Of a stretch of DNA of 5,275 bases, positions 1-5,095 are shown piece by piece. This DNA comes from Nitrospinota bacterium (GTDB lineage Bacteria; UBA8248): NCBI GenBank assembly GCA_029937135.1, contig JAPYQX010000214.1, forward strand, positions 1-5,275, written 5' to 3'. Position numbers and translations under genes: made by a program. The first letter of the stretch is position 1, and each line of letters begins with the position of its first letter. The notes below the pieces were generated by a model. It did no database searches and was not told the origin of the DNA. It worked only from the letters and a program-made list of their open reading frames with translations.

Positions 1-1
1 G

Positions 2-598
2 TTGTGGGAGAGTGTTCGTGTCGGGATGAGCGGGGTCCATCAGGCCGCGAATGCCGCGGTGGCGGCGGGGGCTTGCCGCCTGCTGGGTCTTGGGGAGGCG
101 GATATCCGGTCGGGTATTCGGGAGGCCCGTCTACCCTGCCGGGTTGAACGGATGCCCGGCGAGCCTAAAGTTATCCTCGACGGCGCTCATAACGGCGACA
201 AGGTGCGCGCGCTGATGGGGGCGCTCGGCGCCGTCCGGGTGGATCGCCGTTTTTTCGTTCTCGGAGCTGTTGGAGACAAGGACTATGAGGGTCTGGCCCG
301 GGAACTGGCCGGACCCGTGGATCGATTTTTCGTGACAATGCCCCCCGGAAACGCTCCGCGCCCGGGCCTCCCCCCTCAAAAAGTCGCGCGGGCCCTGCGC
401 CAATCCGGCGCTGTGGATATTCAGGAGTTCGTCGATCCCTGGCGGGCGTTCGAGGCGGCGCTATCCGAGGCGGGTGAGGGTGATCTTGTCGTCGTTGCCG
501 GATCGCTTTTCCTGGCCGGGGAGCTTCGCAAGCGCTGGGTGAGCGAGGAGCGAATCGTGAAGGCGGGCCATCCGTTTCCGCCGGAGATGGAGCGATGA
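2..598 (+). CDS. folC: Dihydrofolate synthase / folylpolyglutamate synthase, C-terminal part (5' end outside window)
   Basis: Cytosolic ATP-dependent ligase of the Mur-ligase superfamily that adds glutamate to dihydropteroate and then to folates. The window enters the gene in mid-reading frame. The 198 visible residues are about half of the usual 420 or so: the end of the central ATPase domain (GVHQAANAAVAA at visible residues 11-22, matching the family's G-x-H-Q-x-x-N-A helix) and the whole C-terminal domain. Seen there are ILDGAHN (58-64), the FolC/Mur signature with its His and Asn, then GAVGDKDY (88-95) and VVVAGSLFLAGE (163-174). The usual W-P-G-R turn reads L-P-C-R (44-47), a mild deviation. 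The stop codon overlaps the folP start (ATGA at 595-598), so the two are probably translationally coupled. The family call is firm. Whether the enzyme has one or both activities cannot be told from the fragment. Confidence 0.93.
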   Translation: MWESVRVGMSGVHQAANAAVAAGACRLLGLGEADIRSGIREARLPCRVERMPGEPKVILDGAHNGDKVRALMGALGAVRVDRRFFVLGAVGDKDYEGLARELAGPVDRFFVTMPPGNAPRPGLPPQKVARALRQSGAVDIQEFVDPWRAFEAALSEAGEGDLVVVAGSLFLAGELRKRWVSEERIVKAGHPFPPEMER

Positions 599-1482
599 AA
601 AAATTCCTCTCCTTTAGGCCTGCCGAAAAAAAAATCCCCCCCGAGGCTATTTGCCGGGGGAGGAGGCTGGATTTCTCCCGCACCCGGGTGATGGGTGTCA
701 TCAACGCGACCCCGGACAGTTTTTCGGACGGCGGGCGTTTTGTCGATCCCGGCATCGCGCTCGATATGATCGCCCGGATGACGGAGGAGGGGGTGGACAT
801 CATCGACATCGGCGGCGAGAGTACGCGCCCTGGTTCGGGGGAGGTGGACGAGGCCGAGGAGCTTCGCCGGGTGATGCCGATTCTAGAGCGTCTGGACATG
901 AACTCAGGCCCTCTGGTCTCTATCGATACGCGAAAGGCGGCGGTGGCGCTTGAGGCGCTCGAGGCCGGGGTGCATATCGTGAACGACATCGGCGGATTCG
1001 GGGACCCGGAGATGCGGCGGGCGGCGGCCGGCTCGGGCGCGGCGGCAATCATAATGCACATGCGGGGCGAGCCGCGCACAATGCAGGAGGCTCCCGAATA
1101 TGAGGATGTTGTCCGCGAGGTGGCGGCCTTCCTAGGTGAGCGGGCGTCGGTGGCCGAGAGGGACGGCGTGGGCAACGTCTGGATCGATCCAGGTATTGGA
1201 TTCGGAAAAAGCTGGGATCATAATCTTGAAATACTTCGCGACCTTTCGCCGTTTCACCAACTGGGGCGTCCCCTCGTCGCCGGGGTGTCGAGAAAAAGAT
1301 TTATCGGAGCGGCGACGGGCGTCGCGGAGGCGGGAGAGCGCATGATTGGCTCGAAAGTCGCCGAGGCCTTTGCCGTGCTGGGCGGAGCGGATATTATCCG
1401 GACCCACGATGTCCGAGAGGCTATCGAGGGAATCCGGATGGCCGAGGCCCTGGCGCGCGGAGAGGTGAATCCCGGCCCATAA
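595..1482 (+). CDS. folP: Dihydropteroate synthase
   Basis: Cytosolic TIM-barrel enzyme that joins 6-hydroxymethyl-7,8-dihydropterin diphosphate to p-aminobenzoate to make dihydropteroate; it is the sulfonamide target. At 295 residues it is slightly longer than the usual 270-285, because about 30 residues precede the first strand. All family motifs are present in order: GVINATPDSFSDGG (34-47, N37), DIIDIGGESTRPGS (68-81), SIDTRKA (109-115, D111), VNDIGG (129-134), IIMHMRG (152-158), WIDPGIGFGKS (196-206, D198), GVSRKRFIG (230-238, K234) and IIRTHD (267-272, R269 and H271). These match the known pterin- and phosphate-binding positions, so the enzyme should be active. The ATG overlaps the folC stop, and FolC acts on the FolP product, so the neighbours form a pathway pair. 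Codons 11-16 contain a run of nine A, then T, then seven C (626-642), which is unusual for a gene start. Confidence 0.97.
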   Translation: MKKFLSFRPAEKKIPPEAICRGRRLDFSRTRVMGVINATPDSFSDGGRFVDPGIALDMIARMTEEGVDIIDIGGESTRPGSGEVDEAEELRRVMPILERLDMNSGPLVSIDTRKAAVALEALEAGVHIVNDIGGFGDPEMRRAAAGSGAAAIIMHMRGEPRTMQEAPEYEDVVREVAAFLGERASVAERDGVGNVWIDPGIGFGKSWDHNLEILRDLSPFHQLGRPLVAGVSRKRFIGAATGVAEAGERMIGSKVAEAFAVLGGADIIRTHDVREAIEGIRMAEALARGEVNPGP

Positions 1483-1500
1483 TATAAGTGAGATAAATTA

Positions 1501-2358
1501 GTGTTTGAATATATTTTCGAGTTCTGGTGGATGTTCCCGGTCGCGTTTTGCATCTGCCTGATAGCGACGAGTTCGAGTGTCGAGGGAGCGGTATTTTTCA
1601 CCCCGATTTTCATTCTGGTTTTTCCTTTTGTCGCGGACGTTACGATTGTTCCGATAGAGGCTATTTTCCTGGCCTTGTCCATCGAGCTTTTCGGCTTCGG
1701 CAGCGCGATGATCGGCTACCTCAGGCGCCGTCTGGTGGACCTCTCCATCGTCAGGAAGGTGCTTCCGGTTTCGGTCCCGGTGGGAATGGGTTTCGGTCTC
1801 CTGGCGCACCGGGTTCCCTCGCATCTGACGCTCGGGTTTCTCGGCGGCCTGATGGTCATCCTCTCGGCGCTGATGCTCTATTCCTATCTTGCGGGAAGGA
1901 TCCTTGAGGAGGAGGCGCAGGGCGAGGGTCCGCCCACCCGGGTGGATTCGTTGGGCCGCTCCTATTGGTACAACTACGAGCACGGTCTCATCGGAGTGTC
2001 CTGGTCGAGCCTCGGGGGCATCCTCGTTGGCCTGACGGGAATCGGAATCGGGGAGTTGACGACGACAACGCTCATCCTCCGCAATAAACTTCCCGTCCGG
2101 GTGGCCGTGGGCACCGGGGTCATGATCGTTTTCTTCACCGCGTTCATGGCCACCCTGGTGCATGCCTACGTTTTTTCGTCGGGAGAGCTGAACGTGCACT
2201 GGAATATCCTGTTCATGACAATTCCCGCGGTGGCCCGCGGCGGTCAGGTTTCCCCCTATATCAACAGCCGGATGGATGGCGAAAAGATGAAGGCGTTTTT
2301 GTCGCTGATATTCATCGTCGTCGGCGGGCTGCTCATCTGGCGGGGTTTTGGGGGGTAG
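1501..2358 (+). CDS. TauE/SafE-family (DUF81) membrane permease
   Basis: Integral inner-membrane protein of 285 residues, typical for the sulfite exporter TauE/SafE family. Members move sulfite, sulfonates or other small organic anions, but the substrate here cannot be read from sequence. Hydrophobic segments lie at about residues 9-43, 50-73, 87-102, 109-131, 162-183, 199-225, 235-245 and 265-283. The two-fold family layout shows in the second half: GGILVGLTGIGIGE (172-185), AVGTGVM (202-208), then ARGGQVSPYINSRM (245-258), matching the family's G-x-x-x-G-x-x-x-x-R end before the last helix. A hydrophilic loop (134-160) separates the halves. The GTG start is 18 bases after the folP stop with only a weak Shine-Dalgarno (AGTGAG, 1487-1492). 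An ATG at 1531 is an alternative but would cut into the first helix. It is probably co-transcribed with folC-folP, yet has no evident tie to folate. Family call strong, function open. Confidence 0.85.
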   Translation: MFEYIFEFWWMFPVAFCICLIATSSSVEGAVFFTPIFILVFPFVADVTIVPIEAIFLALSIELFGFGSAMIGYLRRRLVDLSIVRKVLPVSVPVGMGFGLLAHRVPSHLTLGFLGGLMVILSALMLYSYLAGRILEEEAQGEGPPTRVDSLGRSYWYNYEHGLIGVSWSSLGGILVGLTGIGIGELTTTTLILRNKLPVRVAVGTGVMIVFFTAFMATLVHAYVFSSGELNVHWNILFMTIPAVARGGQVSPYINSRMDGEKMKAFLSLIFIVVGGLLIWRGFGG

Positions 2359-2406
2359 GGGCTTAAAAAATACCCATCGGGTGTTGTTGAGTCGCCCCCC
2401 CCCTTT
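2350..2406 (+). terminator. Possible terminator / G-rich:C-rich hairpin at the end of the permease gene
   Basis: G6-TA-GGGGC (2350-2362, including the permease stop codon) can pair with GCCCC-CCCCC (2394-2403), with TA bulged, and is followed by TTT. Inside the loop a second hairpin, AATACCC / GGGTGTT (2369-2375 and 2379-2385), can form. The following U-tract is short, so intrinsic termination is uncertain. On the opposite strand the inner hairpin is followed by a T-run, but there is no minus-strand gene for it to serve. Confidence 0.4.
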
Positions 2407-2407
2407 G

Positions 2408-2436
2408 TTGACATGATGCCCCCCAAAATCTAACCT
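2408..2436 (+). promoter_or_regulatory. Candidate sigma70-type promoter for panB
   Basis: A perfect TTGACA (2408-2413) is followed after exactly 17 bases by TAACCT (2431-2436), a poor but acceptable -10 (3 of 6 matches). Transcription would start near 2443 and give a leader of about 108 bases before the panB ATG. It sits directly after the putative permease terminator, which fits panB starting a new unit. The -10 overlaps one arm of an inverted repeat (AACCTTTT 2432-2439, AAAAGGTT 2475-2482) that might be an operator or just chance. Confidence 0.45.
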
Positions 2437-2550
2437 TTTGATCAGCGCCGAGATCCCGCCGGGACCCGGACCTAAAAAGGTTGTAGAGAAAGATTGTTTT
2501 CAGAAGGTAAATTCAGATATTCAGCGTTCACCTGCCTTGAGGGAGCGACT

Positions 2551-3363
2551 ATGAGCACCGTCTCCACACGCCGCAAGATCACCACCAAAACCATCCGCGC
2601 CCGCAAGGGCAAAACCAAAATCACCTCCCTGACGGCCTACGATTATCCGACCGCGAAGCTCGTGGACGGGGCCGGAGTGGATGTCATCCTGGTTGGAGAC
2701 AGCCTGGGGATGGTGGTTCTGGGCTATCCGGACACGACCCACGTCACGATGGACGATATGGTCCACCACACCAAGGCGGTGAGCCGGGCCAAGCCCAACG
2801 CCCTGCTTGTATCGGACATGCCGTTTCTCTCCTTCGGGGTGACCCGGAGCGAGACGATACTCAACGCGGGCAGGCTCATCCGCGAGGGCGGGGCCGAGGC
2901 GGTGAAGCTCGAGGGCGGGGTCCGGGTGAGGGACGATATCCGGGCGCTGGTCGAGTGTCAGATTCCGGTCATGGGCCATGTGGGGCTGACTCCCCAGAGT
3001 GTCCACCAGTTCGGGGGTTTCAGGGTGCAGGGCAAAAAAGAGGCTGAGGCGGATCAGGTGCTCCACGACGCGGTGGCTGTCCAGGAAGGGGGGGCTTTCA
3101 GCGTGGTGCTCGAGGGCATTCCCGCCGGGCTGGGAGAGCGGATTACCCGGGAGGTAGACATCCCCACCATCGGCATCGGCGCGGGGCTCGACTGCGACGG
3201 ACAGGTGCTTGTCACCCAGGACATGCTGAATCTTTTTCAGGATTTCACACCCAAATTTGTCAAGGTCTATGCCGATCTCGGGGGGGACGCGCTGGAGGCG
3301 ATGGAGCGTTTTTGTCAGGAAGTCCGGGACGGCATATTCCCCGCCGAGGAACACATCTTCTAG
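2551..3363 (+). CDS. panB: 3-methyl-2-oxobutanoate hydroxymethyltransferase (ketopantoate hydroxymethyltransferase)
   Basis: Cytosolic Mg2+-dependent TIM-barrel enzyme that transfers a hydroxymethyl group from 5,10-methylene-tetrahydrofolate to alpha-ketoisovalerate, giving ketopantoate, the first committed step of pantothenate and CoA synthesis. The 270 residues match the usual 260-280. Motifs in order: TAYDYPTAKLVDGAGVD (28-44), ILVGDSLGM (46-54, metal ligand D50), HVTMDDMVHHTKAV (64-77), SDMPFLSFG (88-96, metal ligand D89), EAVKLEGG (116-123, K119 and E121), VMGHVGLTPQSVHQFGGF (140-157), VVLEGIP (185-191, catalytic Glu E188) and TIGIGAGLDCDGQVLVTQD. The ATG at 2551 is chosen because GGGAG (2541-2545) lies five bases upstream and the family begins about here. 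The open frame reaches back to a TTG at 2494, without support. It uses a folate cofactor, so it links loosely to folC-folP upstream. No panC or panD is visible. All active-site residues are intact. Confidence 0.96.
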   Translation: MSTVSTRRKITTKTIRARKGKTKITSLTAYDYPTAKLVDGAGVDVILVGDSLGMVVLGYPDTTHVTMDDMVHHTKAVSRAKPNALLVSDMPFLSFGVTRSETILNAGRLIREGGAEAVKLEGGVRVRDDIRALVECQIPVMGHVGLTPQSVHQFGGFRVQGKKEAEADQVLHDAVAVQEGGAFSVVLEGIPAGLGERITREVDIPTIGIGAGLDCDGQVLVTQDMLNLFQDFTPKFVKVYADLGGDALEAMERFCQEVRDGIFPAEEHIF

Positions 3364-3383
3364 CCCCGCAACCCGAAGGAATT

Positions 3384-3392
3384 TGGTAGAAT
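3384..3392 (+). promoter_or_regulatory. Candidate extended -10 promoter upstream of the cobS-like gene
   Basis: TGGTAGAAT fits the extended -10 consensus TG-N-TATAAT with five of six bases in the hexamer. No recognisable -35 lies 16-18 bases upstream, which extended -10 promoters can tolerate. It is 20 bases after the panB stop and would give a structured leader of about 125 bases before the next gene. In a G+C-rich background this match is uncommon, but it is a single short motif. Confidence 0.35.
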
Positions 3393-3397
3393 CGGAC

Positions 3398-3485
3398 GGG
3401 CCGGCCCCGGACGGTAGGCCCTGGCCAAGCGGCCCCTCCGGGAGAGCCTGCCCGGCGGTCCCGCCGCGCTGGATTTTATCCGCGC
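3398..3485 (+). other. Hairpin-rich leader between panB and the cobS-like gene
   Basis: This G+C-rich stretch contains a chain of short inverted repeats: GGGCCGGCCC (3398-3407), GGCC-AAGC-GGCC around 3423-3434, CTCC-G-GGAG (3436-3444), GGCGG-TC-CCGCC (3454-3465), and the best one, GCGC-(T)-GGAT-TTT-ATCC-GCGC (3466-3485), an eight-pair stem with one bulged T. The last two abut. No U-run follows, so it is not a standard intrinsic terminator, and I could not find a B12-box or other cobalamin riboswitch core. It may be a folded 5' leader or simply G+C-rich spacer. Confidence 0.35.
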
Positions 3486-3525
3486 CACGACATGCCACCC
3501 GATTAACTTCATGGGAGCTCTCACC

Positions 3526-4263
3526 GTGAAGGCTTATGCCCTAGCCAACCGATTTCTCACAATCATTCCCTGGCCCGCCCCGCCGGAGGAGTATGGCCCC
3601 GGCGAAGCGCGCTCGGCGCTGAGGCGCTTTCCTCTCGTGGGCCTGGTAATGGGCCTCATTCTGGCCGCGGGCGATGGAGCGCTGGCTTTCGTTTTTCCCT
3701 TGGCCGTCCGGGACGCGATTCTCATCGCCGGTTTGATTTTCCTTTCGGGCGGGGTTCCGCTCCGGGCGGTGGGTGCGCTCGCCGATGGGCTCTACGGCGG
3801 CGGAGACTCTCCGGTTGCTACCCCGGGCGGGGCCGCCATGATGGGGATTCTCCTCCTTAAATTTTCCGTTCTTCTTTCCCTGTCAGCGGAGGGGAGATGG
3901 TCTGCCCTGATACTCGCCCCCACCCTCGGCCGGGCGGCGATGGCTTATTTGCTGGTTCAGATACCCGGGGCGGGCGAGCCGACGGAAGAAGCCGGGGAAT
4001 TCACGGCCGAGGCCACGGCCAATGAGGCGCACGCGGCCTTTCTCTGGTCTTTCGTGGTGTGCCTGGTTTTTCGGGTTCGTCGGGGGGGCCGTGGCCGCGC
4101 TGGGGGCGGGATTAGCCCTGATGGGGCTGAGGCGAGCCATCGAGGGCCGGGAGTGCCGAGGGGATGTCCACGCGGCGGCCGGAGAAATAGTCGAGGTGGC
4201 GGCGCTGCTGTTTGCTTCGGCCTGGTGGGGCTAATTCGGTTTTCGCGCTTGAGGCGGGGCTGA
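3526..4263 (+). CDS. CobS-like protein (adenosylcobinamide-GDP ribazoletransferase family), degenerate and frameshifted
   Basis: Membrane protein related to CobS, which joins adenosylcobinamide-GDP to alpha-ribazole in cobalamin nucleotide-loop assembly. Supporting CobS are NRFLTIIPWP at residues 8-17, RRFPLVGLVMGLIL at 33-46, a GG-x9-A-L-A-D-G-L segment at 75-89, a helix with LLLK (109-112) and LAPTLGRAAMAY (130-141). The signature normally reading H-L-D-G-L-A-D-T-A-D-G here reads P-L-R-A-V-G-A-L-A-D-G (78-88): the His and two of three Asp are gone, and the usual M-K-D-S motif is not seen. The family's C-terminus is not in this frame. After about residue 182 the frame turns into Gly/Arg-rich, non-membrane sequence and stops at 4263, whereas the expected ending is one frame over. 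The GTG at 3526 is preferred because GGGAG (3513-3517) lies eight bases ahead. The ATG at 3511 has no ribosome site. No other cobalamin gene is present. Either a decaying cobS, a divergent relative, or an intact gene with a sequencing error. Confidence 0.65.
   Translation: MKAYALANRFLTIIPWPAPPEEYGPGEARSALRRFPLVGLVMGLILAAGDGALAFVFPLAVRDAILIAGLIFLSGGVPLRAVGALADGLYGGGDSPVATPGGAAMMGILLLKFSVLLSLSAEGRWSALILAPTLGRAAMAYLLVQIPGAGEPTEEAGEFTAEATANEAHAAFLWSFVVCLVFRVRRGGRGRAGGGISPDGAEASHRGPGVPRGCPRGGRRNSRGGGAAVCFGLVGLIRFSRLRRG
4072..4234 (+). pseudogene. Out-of-frame C-terminal part of the cobS-like gene
   Basis: In the +1 frame relative to the upstream reading, this stretch encodes a hydrophobic helix (FVGGAVAALGAGLALMG) followed by EGRECRGDVHAAAGEIVEV and a last hydrophobic segment. 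This resembles the G-x-T-G-D-x-x-G-A-x-x-E-x-x-E-V ending of CobS proteins. Removing one base near the T5 run (4067-4071) or the G7 run (4082-4088) joins it to the upstream part. Using the T-run gives an unbroken helix (SFVVCLVF then GFVGG). The restored protein would have about 236 residues from the GTG at 3526, close to a normal CobS. Inferred from protein character, not from an alignment. Confidence 0.6.
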
Positions 4264-4353
4264 AATGAATGCTAATCGCCAGGCGGCTTGAATTTTAAAT
4301 TTTTCCTGAGATTTTTCCCGATTTTCTTTTGAAAATAATTCCCCACTTTTCAC

Positions 4354-4381
4354 CACCCATACAATATATGGTGTTTTTTTT
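4354..4381 (+). terminator. Rho-independent terminator after the cobS-like gene
   Basis: CACC-(C)-ATA (4354-4361) pairs with TAT-GGTG (4367-4373), giving a seven-pair stem with one bulged C and a CAATA loop, directly followed by eight T (4374-4381). The geometry is that of an intrinsic terminator on the + strand. It would stop readthrough from the panB/cobS-like unit into mraZ. Confidence 0.7.
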
Positions 4382-4398
4382 CTTATTTCGAGGAATAT

Positions 4399-4427
4399 AG
4401 CGATACAATTTGTATTTATCGTTTTTT
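4399..4427 (+). terminator. Second, weaker intrinsic terminator
   Basis: CGATA (4401-4405) pairs with TATCG (4417-4421) and is followed by six T (4422-4427). Within it lies the palindrome ATACAATTTGTAT (4403-4415), and an outer AGCGA / TCGCT pair (4399-4403, 4430-4434) is nested around it. It is probably a backup to the stronger terminator 30 bases upstream. The stem is short and A+T-rich. Confidence 0.45.
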
Positions 4428-4507
4428 ATTCGCTACAGCCCTCCCTCCTGAAAAAATGTGTTCCATCTCTCAAAAATCACTGAAAATATTTGATTTTCCT
4501 TGAATTT

Positions 4508-4520
4508 CACGAATTTCGTG
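4508..4520. repeat. Perfect 13-base palindrome abutting the mraZ -35 box
   Basis: CACGAATTTCGTG has six-base arms around a central T and ends one base before TTGACA. Its centre AATTT is shared with the ATACAATTTGTAT palindrome at 4403-4415, and the heptamer GAATTTC occurs twice at nine-base spacing (4502-4508 and 4511-4517). The position suits an activator or operator site. The protein that would bind it is unknown. Confidence 0.35.
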
Positions 4521-4549
4521 TTGACACTCCCCTGGCAAGGGTTTATATG
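4521..4549 (+). promoter_or_regulatory. Main promoter of the mraZ / division cluster
   Basis: A perfect TTGACA (4521-4526), 17 bases, then TATATG (4544-4549, four of six -10 matches) form a strong sigma70-type promoter. A/T tracts lie upstream. Transcription should start near 4555-4557, just before the first GTGGGG repeat. Position and strand fit the conserved promoter that drives the dcw cluster from mraZ. Confidence 0.75.
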
Positions 4550-4560
4550 TGAATTCATTG

Positions 4561-4586
4561 GTGGGGAAAAGTGGGGAGCAGTGGGG
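4561..4586 (+). promoter_or_regulatory. MraZ operator: three GTGGGG repeats at 10-base period
   Basis: GTGGGG starts at 4561, 4571 and 4581, exactly one helical turn apart on the same face. In E. coli MraZ is known to bind three TGGGN direct repeats separated by five bases upstream of its own gene, and this array matches that pattern. The repeats lie after the predicted transcription start, so bound MraZ would probably block initial elongation or promoter clearance. The third repeat (GGGGAAG) also serves as the Shine-Dalgarno region for the mraZ ATG, so binding and translation signals overlap. Confidence 0.85.
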
Positions 4587-4596
4587 AAGCCAAGCG

Positions 4597-5046
4597 ATGC
4601 TGATTAGCTCCCATGTAGTTTCAATAGACGCGAAGGGTCGCGTAAGTATCCCCGCCCGGTTCAGGGATTATCTGAATGCGAATTTCGGGGATCGGCTCAT
4701 TCTTTTGGATATGGACGGGTGCATCTTCGCCTATCCCCAGGAGGAGTGGCAGAGAAGGTTTAGTGAGCGGTTTCGCGATTTGCCCACCCACCGGGAGAGT
4801 GTCCGCCGCTATGTAAGACAGATGTACGGGAAAGCGGTTCCCGTTGAAATCGATAAGCAGGGGAGAATCTTGGTGTCCGCCCGCTTGAGGGAAGCGGCGG
4901 GAATCGAAAAAGAGGCCGTCATCGTTGGCCTTGAGAGCAAGTTCGAGATTTGGGGCCGGGAGCGCTGGGAGCAAATGATGCAGGAGGAGCCTCCGGAGCT
5001 TGAAACAACCGGCGAGGGCGAGGGCCCGATAGAGTTAGAGTTTTAA
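4597..5046 (+). CDS. mraZ: Transcriptional regulator MraZ
   Basis: DNA-binding protein with two tandem SpoVT/AbrB-like (MraZ) domains that forms a ring-shaped oligomer and represses the division and cell wall operon that it starts. The 149 residues match the usual 140-155. Domain 1 has the D-x-K-G-R signature at D11-A-K-G-R15, followed by VSIPARFRDYL (16-26). Domain 2 repeats it at D86-K-Q-G-R90, followed by ILVSARLREAAGI. A W-x-x-x-x-x-x-F-R-D-L segment bridges them, and the acidic tail (about 132-149) is poorly conserved in the family. The ATG at 4597 is chosen over the longer open frame (GTG 4549), because the extra 16 codons would cover the operator and the family starts about five to ten residues before the first motif. 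GGGGAAG at 4582-4588 is the ribosome site. rsmH follows after 49 bases, the normal order, and the operator upstream implies autoregulation. Confidence 0.96.
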   Translation: MLISSHVVSIDAKGRVSIPARFRDYLNANFGDRLILLDMDGCIFAYPQEEWQRRFSERFRDLPTHRESVRRYVRQMYGKAVPVEIDKQGRILVSARLREAAGIEKEAVIVGLESKFEIWGRERWEQMMQEEPPELETTGEGEGPIELEF

Positions 5047-5080
5047 ATCTCGGTTCAGAGCATTACGGCGCAAAGCTTCA

Positions 5081-5088
5081 TAAGGGGG
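5081..5088 (+). promoter_or_regulatory. Strong Shine-Dalgarno deciding the rsmH start
   Basis: TAAGGGGG differs from the full anti-SD complement TAAGGAGG at one base, where a G.U pair is still possible. It lies seven bases before the GTG at 5096. The downstream ATG at 5171 has only a weak GAG six bases ahead, so this site favours the upstream start. Confidence 0.6.
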
Positions 5089-5095
5089 GGCTTTT

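Larger units (their letters stand above)
4264..4520 (+). other. A+T-rich non-coding control region ahead of the division cluster
   Basis: By hand count positions 4264-4548 are about one third G+C, against G+C-rich genes on both sides. I see no gene on either strand. The stretch contains the AT palindrome ATTTTC-TTTT-GAAAAT (4321-4336), two terminator-like hairpins (listed separately), A/T tracts at 4475-4500 that could act as an UP element for the promoter at 4521, and a perfect palindrome abutting that promoter. Confidence 0.6.

Noticed and set aside
171..1175. Long minus-strand open frame opposite folC/folP
   Set aside because: Ser/Arg/Pro-rich low-complexity translation, antiparallel to two clearly real genes.
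1470..1500. Promoter in the folP-permease gap (A+T-rich TAATATAA)
   Set aside because: No -35 partner in folP at suitable spacing; the gap is only 18 bases and readthrough is simpler.
1498..2199. Minus-strand open frame opposite the permease
   Set aside because: Translation is His/Arg/Glu-rich, the typical antisense image of a membrane protein, with no start signals.
2342..2361. G-quadruplex at the permease 3' end
   Set aside because: Only three adjacent tracts of three or more G with short loops; a fourth is too far away. Pairing with the C9 run explains the tracts better.
2494..2550. N-terminal extension of PanB from TTG 2494
   Set aside because: No ribosome site at the TTG, a good one before ATG 2551, and PanB proteins begin near the latter.
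2521..3498. Long minus-strand open frame opposite panB
   Set aside because: It lies over an intact panB with all active-site motifs. The protein has no recognisable domain and arises from the G+C-rich codon pattern.
3364..3510. Cobalamin riboswitch upstream of the cobS-like gene
   Set aside because: No B12-box-like sequence or recognisable core; only generic hairpins are visible.
4549..4596. N-terminal extension of MraZ from GTG 4549
   Set aside because: The GTG overlaps the -10 box and lies before the expected transcription start; the codons cover the MraZ operator.
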